Shown piece after piece: positions 1 to 5,984 of a stretch of DNA of 5,984 nt. The notes under the pieces were generated by a model, which made no database searches, was not told the origin of the DNA, and worked only from the letters and a program-made list of their open reading frames with translations. How positions within the stretch are numbered: the stretch's first letter is position 1; every line of letters starts with the position of its first letter. The position numbers were made by a program, and so were the translations under genes. Source of the DNA: Acidiphilium sp. CAG:727 (GTDB lineage Bacteria > Bacillota > Clostridia > Christensenellales > Borkfalkiaceae); contig FR898427.1 of assembly GCA_000437515.1 (NCBI GenBank), forward strand, positions 3,595 through 9,578, read 5' to 3'.

Positions 1-2
1 CG

Positions 3-1070
3 TTCGCAAAAGCGGACGGCGGCGACAGCCTCGCTTCCGTTTTTGAATTCGAGGACGAAACGGAAAGAACGCTCAGAGTGCCCGCAGACGCGAACTATAC
101 TGTAACGCTTACATATGTGCACAAAGTCAAAGACGGACAAACAATAAAGTTGTGGGAAAAAGACGATGCGTCGCTCCCGTGGAGCAGAGTCGAAACTCAA
201 TTTGTAGAGCAGAACGTTGCGTACCGTATTCGCGTTCGTTTCAAAACGAATGACGGATATAAACTGATTAGGAATGCGGCTCAATTGAGAAGCAATATGC
301 AAGTTTTGGGCGCGGAACTCGGCAAAGGCAAAGATATAGAAATTTGGGATTCCGCAGGAATGAATAGCATTTCAACGATAGTTGACATGGATTTCCTTAT
401 TACAAGAGGGATGACCTATATTGGCAATATACAAACCGTATATCCCGAAATAGGCAAATCAAAGACGGGTACTATCGGCACTGAAAGTGTAGACACCGGG
501 TTTTTTATAAGCGGCGCGCCCGCTCCATATACTTATAAGGCAAAGATTGCTCCCATAGGAATGGAAATTCAGACAAGTAACGTTTTTGACAAATCAAACT
601 GTTACTATCAAATAACCGCCGTCAACTCTATGGATTATGGCACGATGTATATCACCGCAACGGCAGCGAACGGAAAGACTTGCGATATTCCCGTTAAGAT
701 TGCGGCAGTATCCGGCGGACACGAGCATACTTGGAGCGATTTCAGGAAGATAGATTTCGAACATCACGGCTACACAAAATGTACCGATCCTGCGTGTCCC
801 GGTGTTGCCCCTGCTTTTGACAAAGGCTCGCAATACGCAGTACACGAGTTTGTTGGCGGTTGTACCGAAAAATGCACGACGTGCGGCAATCTTAACAATC
901 CTAACGCAAAACATAATCTTAAATTTGTTGCAGAAACTCCCGCAACTTGCATCGCAGGCGGTATGAAAGCGCACTATACGTGCGAAGGGTGCGGAAAGTT
1001 CTTTGACGAGGACAAAAACGGAACAACCGAAGCAGCGGGAACTATCCCCGCAACCGGCGCCCATAACTAA
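3..1070 (+). CDS. Upstream piece of the interrupted surface protein: Ig-like and Cys-rich repeats, 5' partial, ends at premature TAA
   Basis: The frame is open to the left edge. The GTG at 78 has no Shine-Dalgarno sequence, and 25 sensible codons precede it, so the true start lies outside the window. The 355 visible residues begin with a beta-rich stretch (3 to about 420). An Ig-like or beta-sandwich segment follows (about 430-715), starting near YPEIGKSKTG and ending in a TATAANGKTCDIPVKI strand pattern typical of bacterial Ig-like folds. From 720 (HEHTW) a Cys-rich repeat region starts, with CTDPAC, CTEKCTTCG, and an ATC...HYTCEGCGKFFDEDKN unit like those repeated in clostridial surface proteins. 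Ten cysteines are present, mostly in CxxC-like pairs, suggesting metal-knuckle or disulfide-stabilised modules (inference). There is no catalytic motif. As terminated at 1068-1070, the product would lack the membrane anchor encoded downstream and could be released rather than retained. Confidence 0.7.
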   Translation, partial: FAKADGGDSLASVFEFEDETERTLRVPADANYTVTLTYVHKVKDGQTIKLWEKDDASLPWSRVETQFVEQNVAYRIRVRFKTNDGYKLIRNAAQLRSNMQVLGAELGKGKDIEIWDSAGMNSISTIVDMDFLITRGMTYIGNIQTVYPEIGKSKTGTIGTESVDTGFFISGAPAPYTYKAKIAPIGMEIQTSNVFDKSNCYYQITAVNSMDYGTMYITATAANGKTCDIPVKIAAVSGGHEHTWSDFRKIDFEHHGYTKCTDPACPGVAPAFDKGSQYAVHEFVGGCTEKCTTCGNLNNPNAKHNLKFVAETPATCIAGGMKAHYTCEGCGKFFDEDKNGTTEAAGTIPATGAHN

Positions 1071-1099
1071 ACTATCCCCGCAACCGGCGCTCATAACTA
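1040..1099 (+). repeat. 30-bp direct tandem duplication that creates the in-frame stop
   Basis: Bases 1040-1069 and 1070-1099 are identical except at one position (C at 1061, T at 1091), which is a silent Ala codon difference (GCC/GCT). The match stops on both sides: 1039 differs from 1069, and 1070 differs from 1100. The junction joins TA (1068-1069, end of copy 1) to A (1070, start of copy 2) and so makes the TAA stop. At the end of copy 2 the same position reads TAT (Tyr) and continues into GGC (Gly). Thirty bases is ten codons, so the frame is unchanged. The pentamer AACTA stands at both edges of each copy. Confidence 0.95.
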
Positions 1100-1403
1100 T
1101 GGCGCGTGGGTAAGCAACGGCAACGGAACGCATACCCGCACTTGTACGGCGGGCAGCCATTCCGAAACGAAAAACTGTTCCGGCGGAACGGCAACTTGCG
1201 AAAACAAAGCGGTTTGTAAAGTCTGCGGCGCGGAATACGGCGAAAAACTCGGTCATAACTATGGCGAAGTAAAATACACTTGGACGGACAACACTTGCAA
1301 AGCGGAAAGAGTTTGCAAGCACGACAACACACATATCGAAAGCGAAACGGTAACCGCAACAGGAACGACAATCACAGCGGCAACCTGCACAGAAAAAGGC
1401 AAA

Positions 1404-1982
1404 ATGAAATATACCGCTACCTTTGTAAATACTGCGTTTACTATGCAAGAAAAGGAAGTCGATATTGATTTTGTTCCACATACTTTTGGTGAGTGGAAAG
1501 ACGAAATTCCCGCAACAACGGAAGACTTTGGCACGAAAGGACATAAAGATTGCTCGGTTTGCGGAAGACACTTTGATAAAGACGGCAACGAAATCACCGA
1601 ACTTAGAATTGCCAAAATCGGCACGCATAACGTGGTAATAAACGGCGAAAGCAAATTCTATGCACACGACGAAAGCGTAACCGTAACGGCAGAAGATAAA
1701 GAAGGCAAGGTGTTCAAAGGATGGCAGGACGCAAGCGGAAAAATCGTAAGCGCAAAAAAGAGTTATACGTTTAAGGTTACGGGCGAAACGTTTCTTACCG
1801 CCGTATATGAAGATGCTCCCGTTGCAAAGAAAGGACTGCCCGGCGGAGCGGTTGCCGGCATAGTAATAGGTTCGACTGCGGTCGCGCTTTTCGGCGGATT
1901 CGCAATCTTCTGGTTTGCGGTGAAGAAAAAGACTTTTGCCGACCTTGCAGCGGCAATCAAAGGATTTTTCGGGAAAAAATAA
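1404..1982 (+). CDS. Downstream piece of the interrupted surface protein: Cys repeat, InlB-type repeat and C-terminal transmembrane anchor
   Basis: This is the same frame as the upstream piece and is open from 1071; 1404 is its first ATG. Only a weak AAAAAGG lies 4 bases before that ATG, so independent translation is doubtful. Codons 1071-1403 encode Cys-rich repeat sequence (CSGGTATCENKAVCKVCGAE, then HNYGE), which belongs to the same protein. After 1404 come a YTATF..TAFTMQ unit, a CSVCGRHFDKDGNE unit, and a divergent InlB/bacterial-repeat domain (about 1635-1812) with the VTVTAED..GKVFKGW hallmark. A Gly-rich hydrophobic helix follows at about 1842-1922 (GAVAGIVIGS...FAIFWFAV), then KKK and a short amphipathic tail ending FFGKK. 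This looks like a stop-transfer membrane anchor with a cytoplasmic tail. I see no LPxTG sortase motif. As a free-standing 192-residue product it would lack a signal peptide and probably would not be exported. Confidence 0.6.
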   Translation: MKYTATFVNTAFTMQEKEVDIDFVPHTFGEWKDEIPATTEDFGTKGHKDCSVCGRHFDKDGNEITELRIAKIGTHNVVINGESKFYAHDESVTVTAEDKEGKVFKGWQDASGKIVSAKKSYTFKVTGETFLTAVYEDAPVAKKGLPGGAVAGIVIGSTAVALFGGFAIFWFAVKKKTFADLAAAIKGFFGKK

Positions 1983-2026
1983 AAGCGGATTATTCGCATG
2001 GCAATTTAACGAAACGATTTATCAAT

Positions 2027-2033
2027 AAGGAGG
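2027..2033 (+). promoter_or_regulatory. Strong ribosome binding site of the InlB-repeat lipoprotein gene
   Basis: AAGGAGG is a full match to the anti-Shine-Dalgarno core. Two ATGs follow back to back at 2039 and 2042, with 5-base and 8-base spacers. The 8-base spacing is closer to the usual optimum, so translation may start at the second Met (251 residues). The choice only adds or removes one Met before the KRK of the signal peptide. Confidence 0.85.
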
Positions 2034-2038
2034 AAAAA

Positions 2039-2797
2039 ATGATGAAAAGGAAATCACTTATAACTATTTTTGCGACGCTTACGTTGCTCGTGTTTGCCGT
2101 TTCGGCGTTCACCGCATGCGCCAAAACCGAAAAAACCGTCGTCGGGAACGAATACACCGTTACGTTCGACAGCAAAGGCGGCAGCGCGGTAAAACCGGTT
2201 AAGGCAAACGCAGGCGCGACAATCACGGCCCCGACCGCGCCGACCAAAGACGGTTTTGCTTTTGCGGGCTGGTACGAAAGCGCGGACGGCGGAGTAACGC
2301 TTTCCGATACGGAATTCGTATTTGCGTATATGCCCGCAAGATCGTTCACGCTTTACGCAAAGTGGGCGACTGCCGACATCAAGGGCAAGACTTTCAATAA
2401 AGTCGACGCAACAGTCGAGTGGGAGTCCGAAGCCGTCAAGAAAGCGCTCCTTAAAGAAATGGAAATGACGGAGGAGCAATATATTCAATTCGTCGATGCA
2501 TCAAAGATCACGTTTGAGTTTGCGGCTGACAAAAATACCGCGACGGTGACCTATGATCAAGGACCGGGCGGAGAAGGCGGTCAAGGCAGATTCGTGGTGC
2601 TGTATAAAATTAAAGGTACTGCCATCGTGTTTTACGACAGCCAGGAAGATATGGAACAAGAAATCCCCGCTCACAACTACGGATTGCTTGCCGGCTCGAC
2701 GTTCGAGTTGTCCGCAGATAAAACGACTATTATACAGACCAATACCGAACCGGGTCTGGGTACATACAAATATAAGTATAGCGTTTTCGTGAAATAA
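2039..2797 (+). CDS. Predicted lipoprotein with one InlB-type B-repeat and an unrecognised C-terminal beta domain
   Basis: The 252-residue product begins with a lipoprotein-type leader: basic KRK at 3-5, a hydrophobic core (about 7-22), and FTAC with Cys27 as the probable lipidated residue. The lipobox has Phe rather than Leu at -3, but is otherwise acceptable. Residues 39-109 form a clear InlB B-repeat / Listeria-Bacteroides repeat (Flg_new family): YTVTFDSKGGSAV, then APTKDGFAFAGWYESADGG, closing with FTLYAKW. This fold occurs in surface proteins that contact host or matrix partners. Residues 113-252 are mostly alternating beta strands, starting GKTFNKVDATVEW and including a GPGGEGGQG loop (175-183). 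The layout could be a small lipocalin-like barrel, but I recognise no family. The gene starts 56 bases after the preceding gene and may be co-transcribed with it. The product is expected on the outer face of the cytoplasmic membrane; its function is unknown. Confidence 0.88.
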   Translation: MMKRKSLITIFATLTLLVFAVSAFTACAKTEKTVVGNEYTVTFDSKGGSAVKPVKANAGATITAPTAPTKDGFAFAGWYESADGGVTLSDTEFVFAYMPARSFTLYAKWATADIKGKTFNKVDATVEWESEAVKKALLKEMEMTEEQYIQFVDASKITFEFAADKNTATVTYDQGPGGEGGQGRFVVLYKIKGTAIVFYDSQEDMEQEIPAHNYGLLAGSTFELSADKTTIIQTNTEPGLGTYKYKYSVFVK

Positions 2798-2811
2798 CCC
2801 GGCAAATGCGC

Positions 2812-2922
2812 GCCCTGCGAACGAAAGGGCAAAAGCCTGCCTATAAGTCGATTATCGGCAAAACGGCAGGTAAAGAATAATTTTACTACAAACAGAAATC
2901 AAAGCGCGATTTTTTGAATCGC
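2812..2922. promoter_or_regulatory. Intergenic region with three small inverted repeats before the large repeat-protein gene
   Basis: The 174-base gap (2798-2971) holds three short inverted repeats. GCCCT (2812-2816) pairs with AGGGC (2826-2830). CCTGCC (2836-2841) pairs with GGCAGG (2865-2870), enclosing a weaker ATAA/TTAT pair (2843-2846 with 2852-2855). GCGATT (2906-2911) pairs with AATCGC (2917-2922) around a 5-base loop. None is directly followed by a U-run, so none is a standard intrinsic terminator. The second is followed about 10 bases later by only TTTT (2881-2884). They may be transcript-folding or attenuation elements, or chance. I see no convincing -35/-10 pair. Confidence 0.3.
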
Positions 2923-2956
2923 AAATCCCGACGGCGGATTAAAAGACAAAAAGAAA

Positions 2957-2962
2957 AAGGAG
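2957..2962 (+). promoter_or_regulatory. Ribosome binding site fixing the start of the large repeat protein
   Basis: AAGGAG lies 9 bases before the ATG at 2972 within an A-rich leader. The next codons (MKKKLL) open a signal sequence, so site and start support each other. Confidence 0.85.
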
Positions 2963-2971
2963 ATAAAATTT

Positions 2972-5900
2972 ATGAAGAAAAAACTGCTTTGCCTCATATC
3001 CGTAATATTCGTTGCGTTAAGCCTGTGCGTTTTTGCAAACTGTAACGGTTGCAACGGTTGCGGCGGCAAAACCGGCGAACTGAAAAGCAGCATGGGGGTT
3101 ACGGTTACCGGCGGAAACTTCGGTAAAAAGGCAAAACTCATAACCGAAAAAGTGGAGATGACCGAAGAAACCGTCAAAAGCACGATTGACAAACTGCCGG
3201 AAGAGTATAAGTTGCTCGCCGACGAAAAAATGACGACGATCGACATTTCGGTAAAATCCGACGGAGTAAAGGTGCAACCCGACGGAAAAGTCAAAGTATC
3301 CGTACCCGCGCCCATAGAAGGCGTCGAAGAATATTTGGTTTTCCACATCAAGAGCGAAAGCAACGTCGAACGACTCGACTGCGAGTTCAAAGACGGGAAA
3401 GTTGTTTTTGAAACGGACTCTTTCTCTCCTTACGTTTTTCTTGACAACTCAGATAGTTCGGAACTCGTTATAAAGAATCCCGGTCCGTGCGAGGGAACGG
3501 TTATCGTATCGTCTGAATTCAAATTTTATAATAGGTTAGAATATAGGGTAATTGACAAAATCTATTCCGGCGAAGAAAAGACAATCTATTCCAAAGCGAA
3601 CAAAAAATTGAGCCTTTCCGTTGAATGCGGATATGATTTTGTTCTTGGCGGCTGGTTTATGGAGAAAGACGGAAAAATCGAAAGCACTCCGTTTTCAACG
3701 GAAAGCCTCGTTGAACACGAAACCGTTGCCGGCACAACGACGATAGTTTGCAAATTCGCGGCTGATCTTACCGATATGGAAAGCATATGGGCGTTCCCCG
3801 GTACTTCAAACATGCCTAATGGCTATGCGGACGGAAGAGCCGCCACGTCGGTATACATCAAACCCGGCAATCAGCTGGGAATCGACTTAAGCAAACTTAT
3901 AATCAAGGGTAAAAAGAGAAAAGGCGTCAGACTTGTGTACACTCTTCTTGCGCCCGAACAATATGTCGTTACCGGTCTTGACAAGATCGATTATTCTAAA
4001 GAGGGCGAGTATCGCGTGGAATATAAGGTAAAAATCGACGACGAAAAAGAACTTTCGCTGGTCGTCAACGTTTACGTTTCCGAGAAGAACGGCGACATTA
4101 CGGTCAGAGCCGGAGTAGGCGGACACTTCTATATGGAAGAAAAATATGACACCTACATCGAAAAACAGCTTATCTTCACCGAAAAAGATCAGAAGTACAG
4201 CATTACCGCCGAACCCGCTCGCGATTTCGAATTCGACGGTTGGTACAGATGGTATGCCGGCGGCGTTCTCGGTGATCGTATCTCCGAAAATGCGACTTAC
4301 GAAGTCGGCATGAGCGACTATGATTTAAGCATTATCGCTATGTTCAAAATCAAACCCGAAAAATCCAATCTCAAAACCGACGTTTATCAGTTGCATCACT
4401 GGGTGGGCCAGTCGGGACTGCCTCGGGCAGGCAAAGACGGCTCAGTATACTTTGAAGCGAAGAGCGTATTGTATTACAAACCCGGCACGCCCGAAACCGA
4501 CTTTTTGAGGCTGGACGTAAGAGGTCTTCGCCGTAAAGATCCCCCGAGCGTCAACGAGTTTGAATACGTACAATTGTCCTTCGGCGATTATTCCATAGAT
4601 TACGGCGGACTGGACTTCAATAAAGAAGGCCACTACCAAATAAAATACACTGTACATTTCAGCAGGATAAACAAAGCGATGGAAGATGTAGTATACAACG
4701 CTTTCATTGTGTACGTTTCAAAGCGGTTCGCACATCTTACAGTCGAACTCGGAGGCAAAGGCTCTATCACAGAGAAAAACAATGAGTTTAACGAAATTAA
4801 GACGAGTAACGATCCCCATGTTTTAAATTATTTCGGTCTCGGTTATTCAAAAGTGTTGCAGGCAAAACCCGCCGAAGGATATAAATTCGCCGGCTGGTAT
4901 CTGGTGGACGAAGAGGGTAACCTTTCCGAAGAACCCGTTTCGACGGAAGCCGAATATGAGTTCAGACAAAACGGCGCAGACGTGCATATCAAAGCCTTAT
5001 TCGTTGAAGAAGTCGAAACGCTCGACGTAACCTGCGAAGGATTTGAAGGCGGATTCTTCCATTACAACTTGTCGACCCAAAAACGAGCCGACCTTACGGG
5101 GCTTACCGTAACGACGAACAAGGGCACCGTTCTCGACGCGTCCGAATACGTCGTAGACGCAAGCAAAGTAGACTACACGAAGACGGGCGATCACGAAATC
5201 GTCATTACTTACAAGTACGATAAGACCGTAAAAGCCACGCTTATGGTAAACGTACCCAAAGCCGAAACGTATTCGTATCTGTCGGATAGGGACGGCACGC
5301 AGGGCGTGATAAGTAAAGACGGCAAAGTCGTGGTAAAAGATCCCGACGGATACAGAGAAGAAGTTGACCTCGGCGGAACGCTTACGCTGACGGCTGTACC
5401 TAACGAAGGATACAGGTTTGCCGGCTGGTATATAACCGATTCCATCTCCGGCTCCGAAGAAAGACGCTTCTATTCGTCGAATGCGACCGAAACCTTTATG
5501 ATAACCGGCAATACCTACATTTTCGCGCAGTTCGCCGAAAAAGAAAGGGTTACGTTGACCGTTATCGCGGGCGAACACGGAAATATTTACGACAATAACG
5601 TCGAGGGATATTCTCCCGCCGAAAAGCAACTGCAATTTGTGGTTACCGAGGGTTCCAAGGTCAGAGTTTCGGCAAGCGGAGAAACCGTTTACTTCAAATT
5701 CGTCGGCTGGTACGACGGCGAAGGCGAAACCGCAACGCTTATTTCCGATAAAGACGTTTACGAGTTCACCGTAACCGCAGACGCTGCCGTTTATGCGAGA
5801 TTCGACTATTCGTTCTTTGTAAACGCAATAATCGAGAGTAACGGCGCGGGCAAGTTCGTAGGCAAGGGCGTTACCGATGACGGGCACTTATATATCGGCG

Positions 5901-5984
5901 ACCTGCCCGACAACGCAAGCGTTACCGTCGAAGTCAAACCCAACGCGGGCTACCGCTTTATAGGCTGGTTCCCCCCTTCCGACA
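2972..5984 (+). CDS. Large exported multidomain surface protein with alternating Ig-like and divergent InlB-type GWY repeats (3' partial)
   Basis: The frame is open from the ATG at 2972 to the right edge: 1004 codons with no stop, so the C-terminus lies outside the window. Residues 1-23 form a signal sequence (MKKKLL, then a hydrophobic core), followed by CNGCNGC (24-30). Residues about 53-158 look like a beta-sandwich module common in clostridial surface proteins (DISVKSDGVKVQPDGKVKVS...FETDSFSPYVF). Divergent InlB-type repeats follow, centred on GGWF (227-230), FDGWY (421-425), FAGWY (639-643), FAGWY (816-820), FVGWY (910-914) and FIGWF (996-1000). Three Ig-like domains (about 296-369, 493-583, 684-761) alternate with the second to fourth of these and share an [IVL]D[YF]xKxGx[YH] motif near 339-347, 547-555 and 733-741, as in Big_3/DUF5011-type domains. 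The last repeats are in direct tandem. No enzymatic motif is visible. The probable role is a long surface stalk or adhesin (inference), lipid- or membrane-anchored. Confidence 0.9.
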   Translation, partial: MKKKLLCLISVIFVALSLCVFANCNGCNGCGGKTGELKSSMGVTVTGGNFGKKAKLITEKVEMTEETVKSTIDKLPEEYKLLADEKMTTIDISVKSDGVKVQPDGKVKVSVPAPIEGVEEYLVFHIKSESNVERLDCEFKDGKVVFETDSFSPYVFLDNSDSSELVIKNPGPCEGTVIVSSEFKFYNRLEYRVIDKIYSGEEKTIYSKANKKLSLSVECGYDFVLGGWFMEKDGKIESTPFSTESLVEHETVAGTTTIVCKFAADLTDMESIWAFPGTSNMPNGYADGRAATSVYIKPGNQLGIDLSKLIIKGKKRKGVRLVYTLLAPEQYVVTGLDKIDYSKEGEYRVEYKVKIDDEKELSLVVNVYVSEKNGDITVRAGVGGHFYMEEKYDTYIEKQLIFTEKDQKYSITAEPARDFEFDGWYRWYAGGVLGDRISENATYEVGMSDYDLSIIAMFKIKPEKSNLKTDVYQLHHWVGQSGLPRAGKDGSVYFEAKSVLYYKPGTPETDFLRLDVRGLRRKDPPSVNEFEYVQLSFGDYSIDYGGLDFNKEGHYQIKYTVHFSRINKAMEDVVYNAFIVYVSKRFAHLTVELGGKGSITEKNNEFNEIKTSNDPHVLNYFGLGYSKVLQAKPAEGYKFAGWYLVDEEGNLSEEPVSTEAEYEFRQNGADVHIKALFVEEVETLDVTCEGFEGGFFHYNLSTQKRADLTGLTVTTNKGTVLDASEYVVDASKVDYTKTGDHEIVITYKYDKTVKATLMVNVPKAETYSYLSDRDGTQGVISKDGKVVVKDPDGYREEVDLGGTLTLTAVPNEGYRFAGWYITDSISGSEERRFYSSNATETFMITGNTYIFAQFAEKERVTLTVIAGEHGNIYDNNVEGYSPAEKQLQFVVTEGSKVRVSASGETVYFKFVGWYDGEGETATLISDKDVYEFTVTADAAVYARFDYSFFVNAIIESNGAGKFVGKGVTDDGHLYIGDLPDNASVTVEVKPNAGYRFIGWFPPSD
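3041..3067 (+). repeat. Three 9-bp units encoding Cys-Asn-Gly, Cys-Asn-Gly, Cys-Gly-Gly after the signal sequence
   Basis: The units start at 3041, 3050 and 3059, each beginning with a Cys codon (TGT, TGC, TGC). The first two differ at one base, and the third has GGC in place of AAC. They place cysteines at residues 24, 27 and 30, where a lipidated Cys would be expected. The first candidate lipobox (FANC) has an unusual Asn at -1, while Cys27 and Cys30 have Gly at -1 but lack a hydrophobic -3 residue. The processing site is therefore ambiguous. Confidence 0.6.

Larger units (their letters stand above)
3..1982 (+). pseudogene. Cell-surface Cys-rich repeat protein gene with C-terminal membrane anchor, interrupted by one in-frame TAA (5' end outside window)
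   Basis: Reading the frame that begins at base 3 gives 659 codons up to the TAA at 1980-1982, with only one internal stop, TAA at 1068-1070. The homology style continues unbroken across that stop: the left part ends in IPATGAHN and the right part resumes with IPATGAHNYG, as expected of one protein. The order is beta-rich N-terminal portion, Ig-like region, Cys-rich CxxC repeats on both sides of the stop, one divergent InlB-type repeat, a transmembrane helix and a short basic tail. It is therefore the C-terminal part of one large surface protein, split by the 30-bp tandem duplication at 1040-1099. The other genes here also end in TAA, so reassignment of TAA as sense is not supported. Whether the break is real in the organism or comes from assembly cannot be told from sequence alone. 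Confidence 0.75.

Noticed and set aside
78..80. GTG as start of the first gene
   Set aside because: The frame stays open and protein-like to the left edge of the window, and no Shine-Dalgarno sequence precedes the GTG. It is an internal Val codon.
1068..1070. TAA read as a sense codon (alternative code or programmed readthrough)
   Set aside because: The other two complete gene ends in the window also use TAA, and the stop is fully explained by the duplication junction. Nothing suggests a recoding signal.
594..1667. Long minus-strand open frame of 357 codons
   Set aside because: It lies antisense to the interrupted surface protein, whose plus-strand translation shows clear repeats and domains. 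The minus product is rich in Phe, Cys, Ser and Arg with no domain pattern, and I see no ribosome site.
1985..1997. Near-palindrome GCGGATTATTCGC between the first two genes
   Set aside because: It has only a short stem with a G-T mismatch and no U-run, so it is not a terminator, and there is no evidence that it is an operator.
2553..2792. Second plus-strand open frame inside the lipoprotein gene
   Set aside because: It overlaps the well-supported lipoprotein frame completely, has no ribosome site, and has a product without recognisable pattern.
2852..2881. Possible promoter (TTATCG ... AATAAT) before the large gene
   Set aside because: The -35 element matches only three of six consensus bases, and AT-rich matches of this quality are expected by chance.
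4997..5887. Minus-strand open frame of 296 codons
   Set aside because: It is antisense to the large repeat protein, which has regular GWY repeats in the plus frame. The open antisense frame is a by-product of the plus-strand codon usage.

Overview
The window carries three consecutive same-strand genes for secreted or surface-attached proteins built from low-complexity adhesin-type modules. I see no RNA gene, transposase, CRISPR array or enzyme. The type of organism is inferred: strong AAGGAG(G) ribosome binding sites, TAA stops, roughly balanced GC, Lys/Glu/Asp-rich exported proteins, lipoprotein-type leaders, and Cys-rich 'PATC..GK..Y.C..CG' plus 'F.GWY' repeats resemble large surface proteins of uncultured gut Clostridia (Bacillota). 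No housekeeping gene is present to fix the taxonomy.

Region 1 (start of window to 1982) is the 3' part of a cell-surface protein gene. It is one continuous reading frame from the left edge to a C-terminal membrane anchor, broken by a single TAA at 1068-1070. That stop lies exactly on the junction of a 30-bp tandem duplication (1040-1069 / 1070-1099, 29 of 30 identical). The duplication alone creates the stop, and removing one copy restores the full frame. This is the most notable observation in the window. It may be a real inactivation, a reversible anchored/released switch, or an assembly artefact.

Region 2 (2039-2797) follows after 56 bases and encodes a 252-residue predicted lipoprotein with one InlB-type B-repeat and a C-terminal beta-rich domain that I do not recognise.

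Region 3 (2972 to the right edge) is the largest gene, running off the window after 1004 residues without a stop. It encodes an exported protein with a Cys-rich CNGCNGC segment just after its signal sequence, an N-terminal beta-sandwich-like module, then alternating Ig-like domains and divergent InlB-type 'GWY' repeats. The 174-base gap before it (2798-2971) contains small inverted repeats but no convincing terminator or promoter.

All three genes share the same InlB-like repeat fold, so the locus is best read as a cassette of related surface proteins, probably for adhesion or host/matrix interaction. That role is inferred from the domain families, not shown by any catalytic motif.
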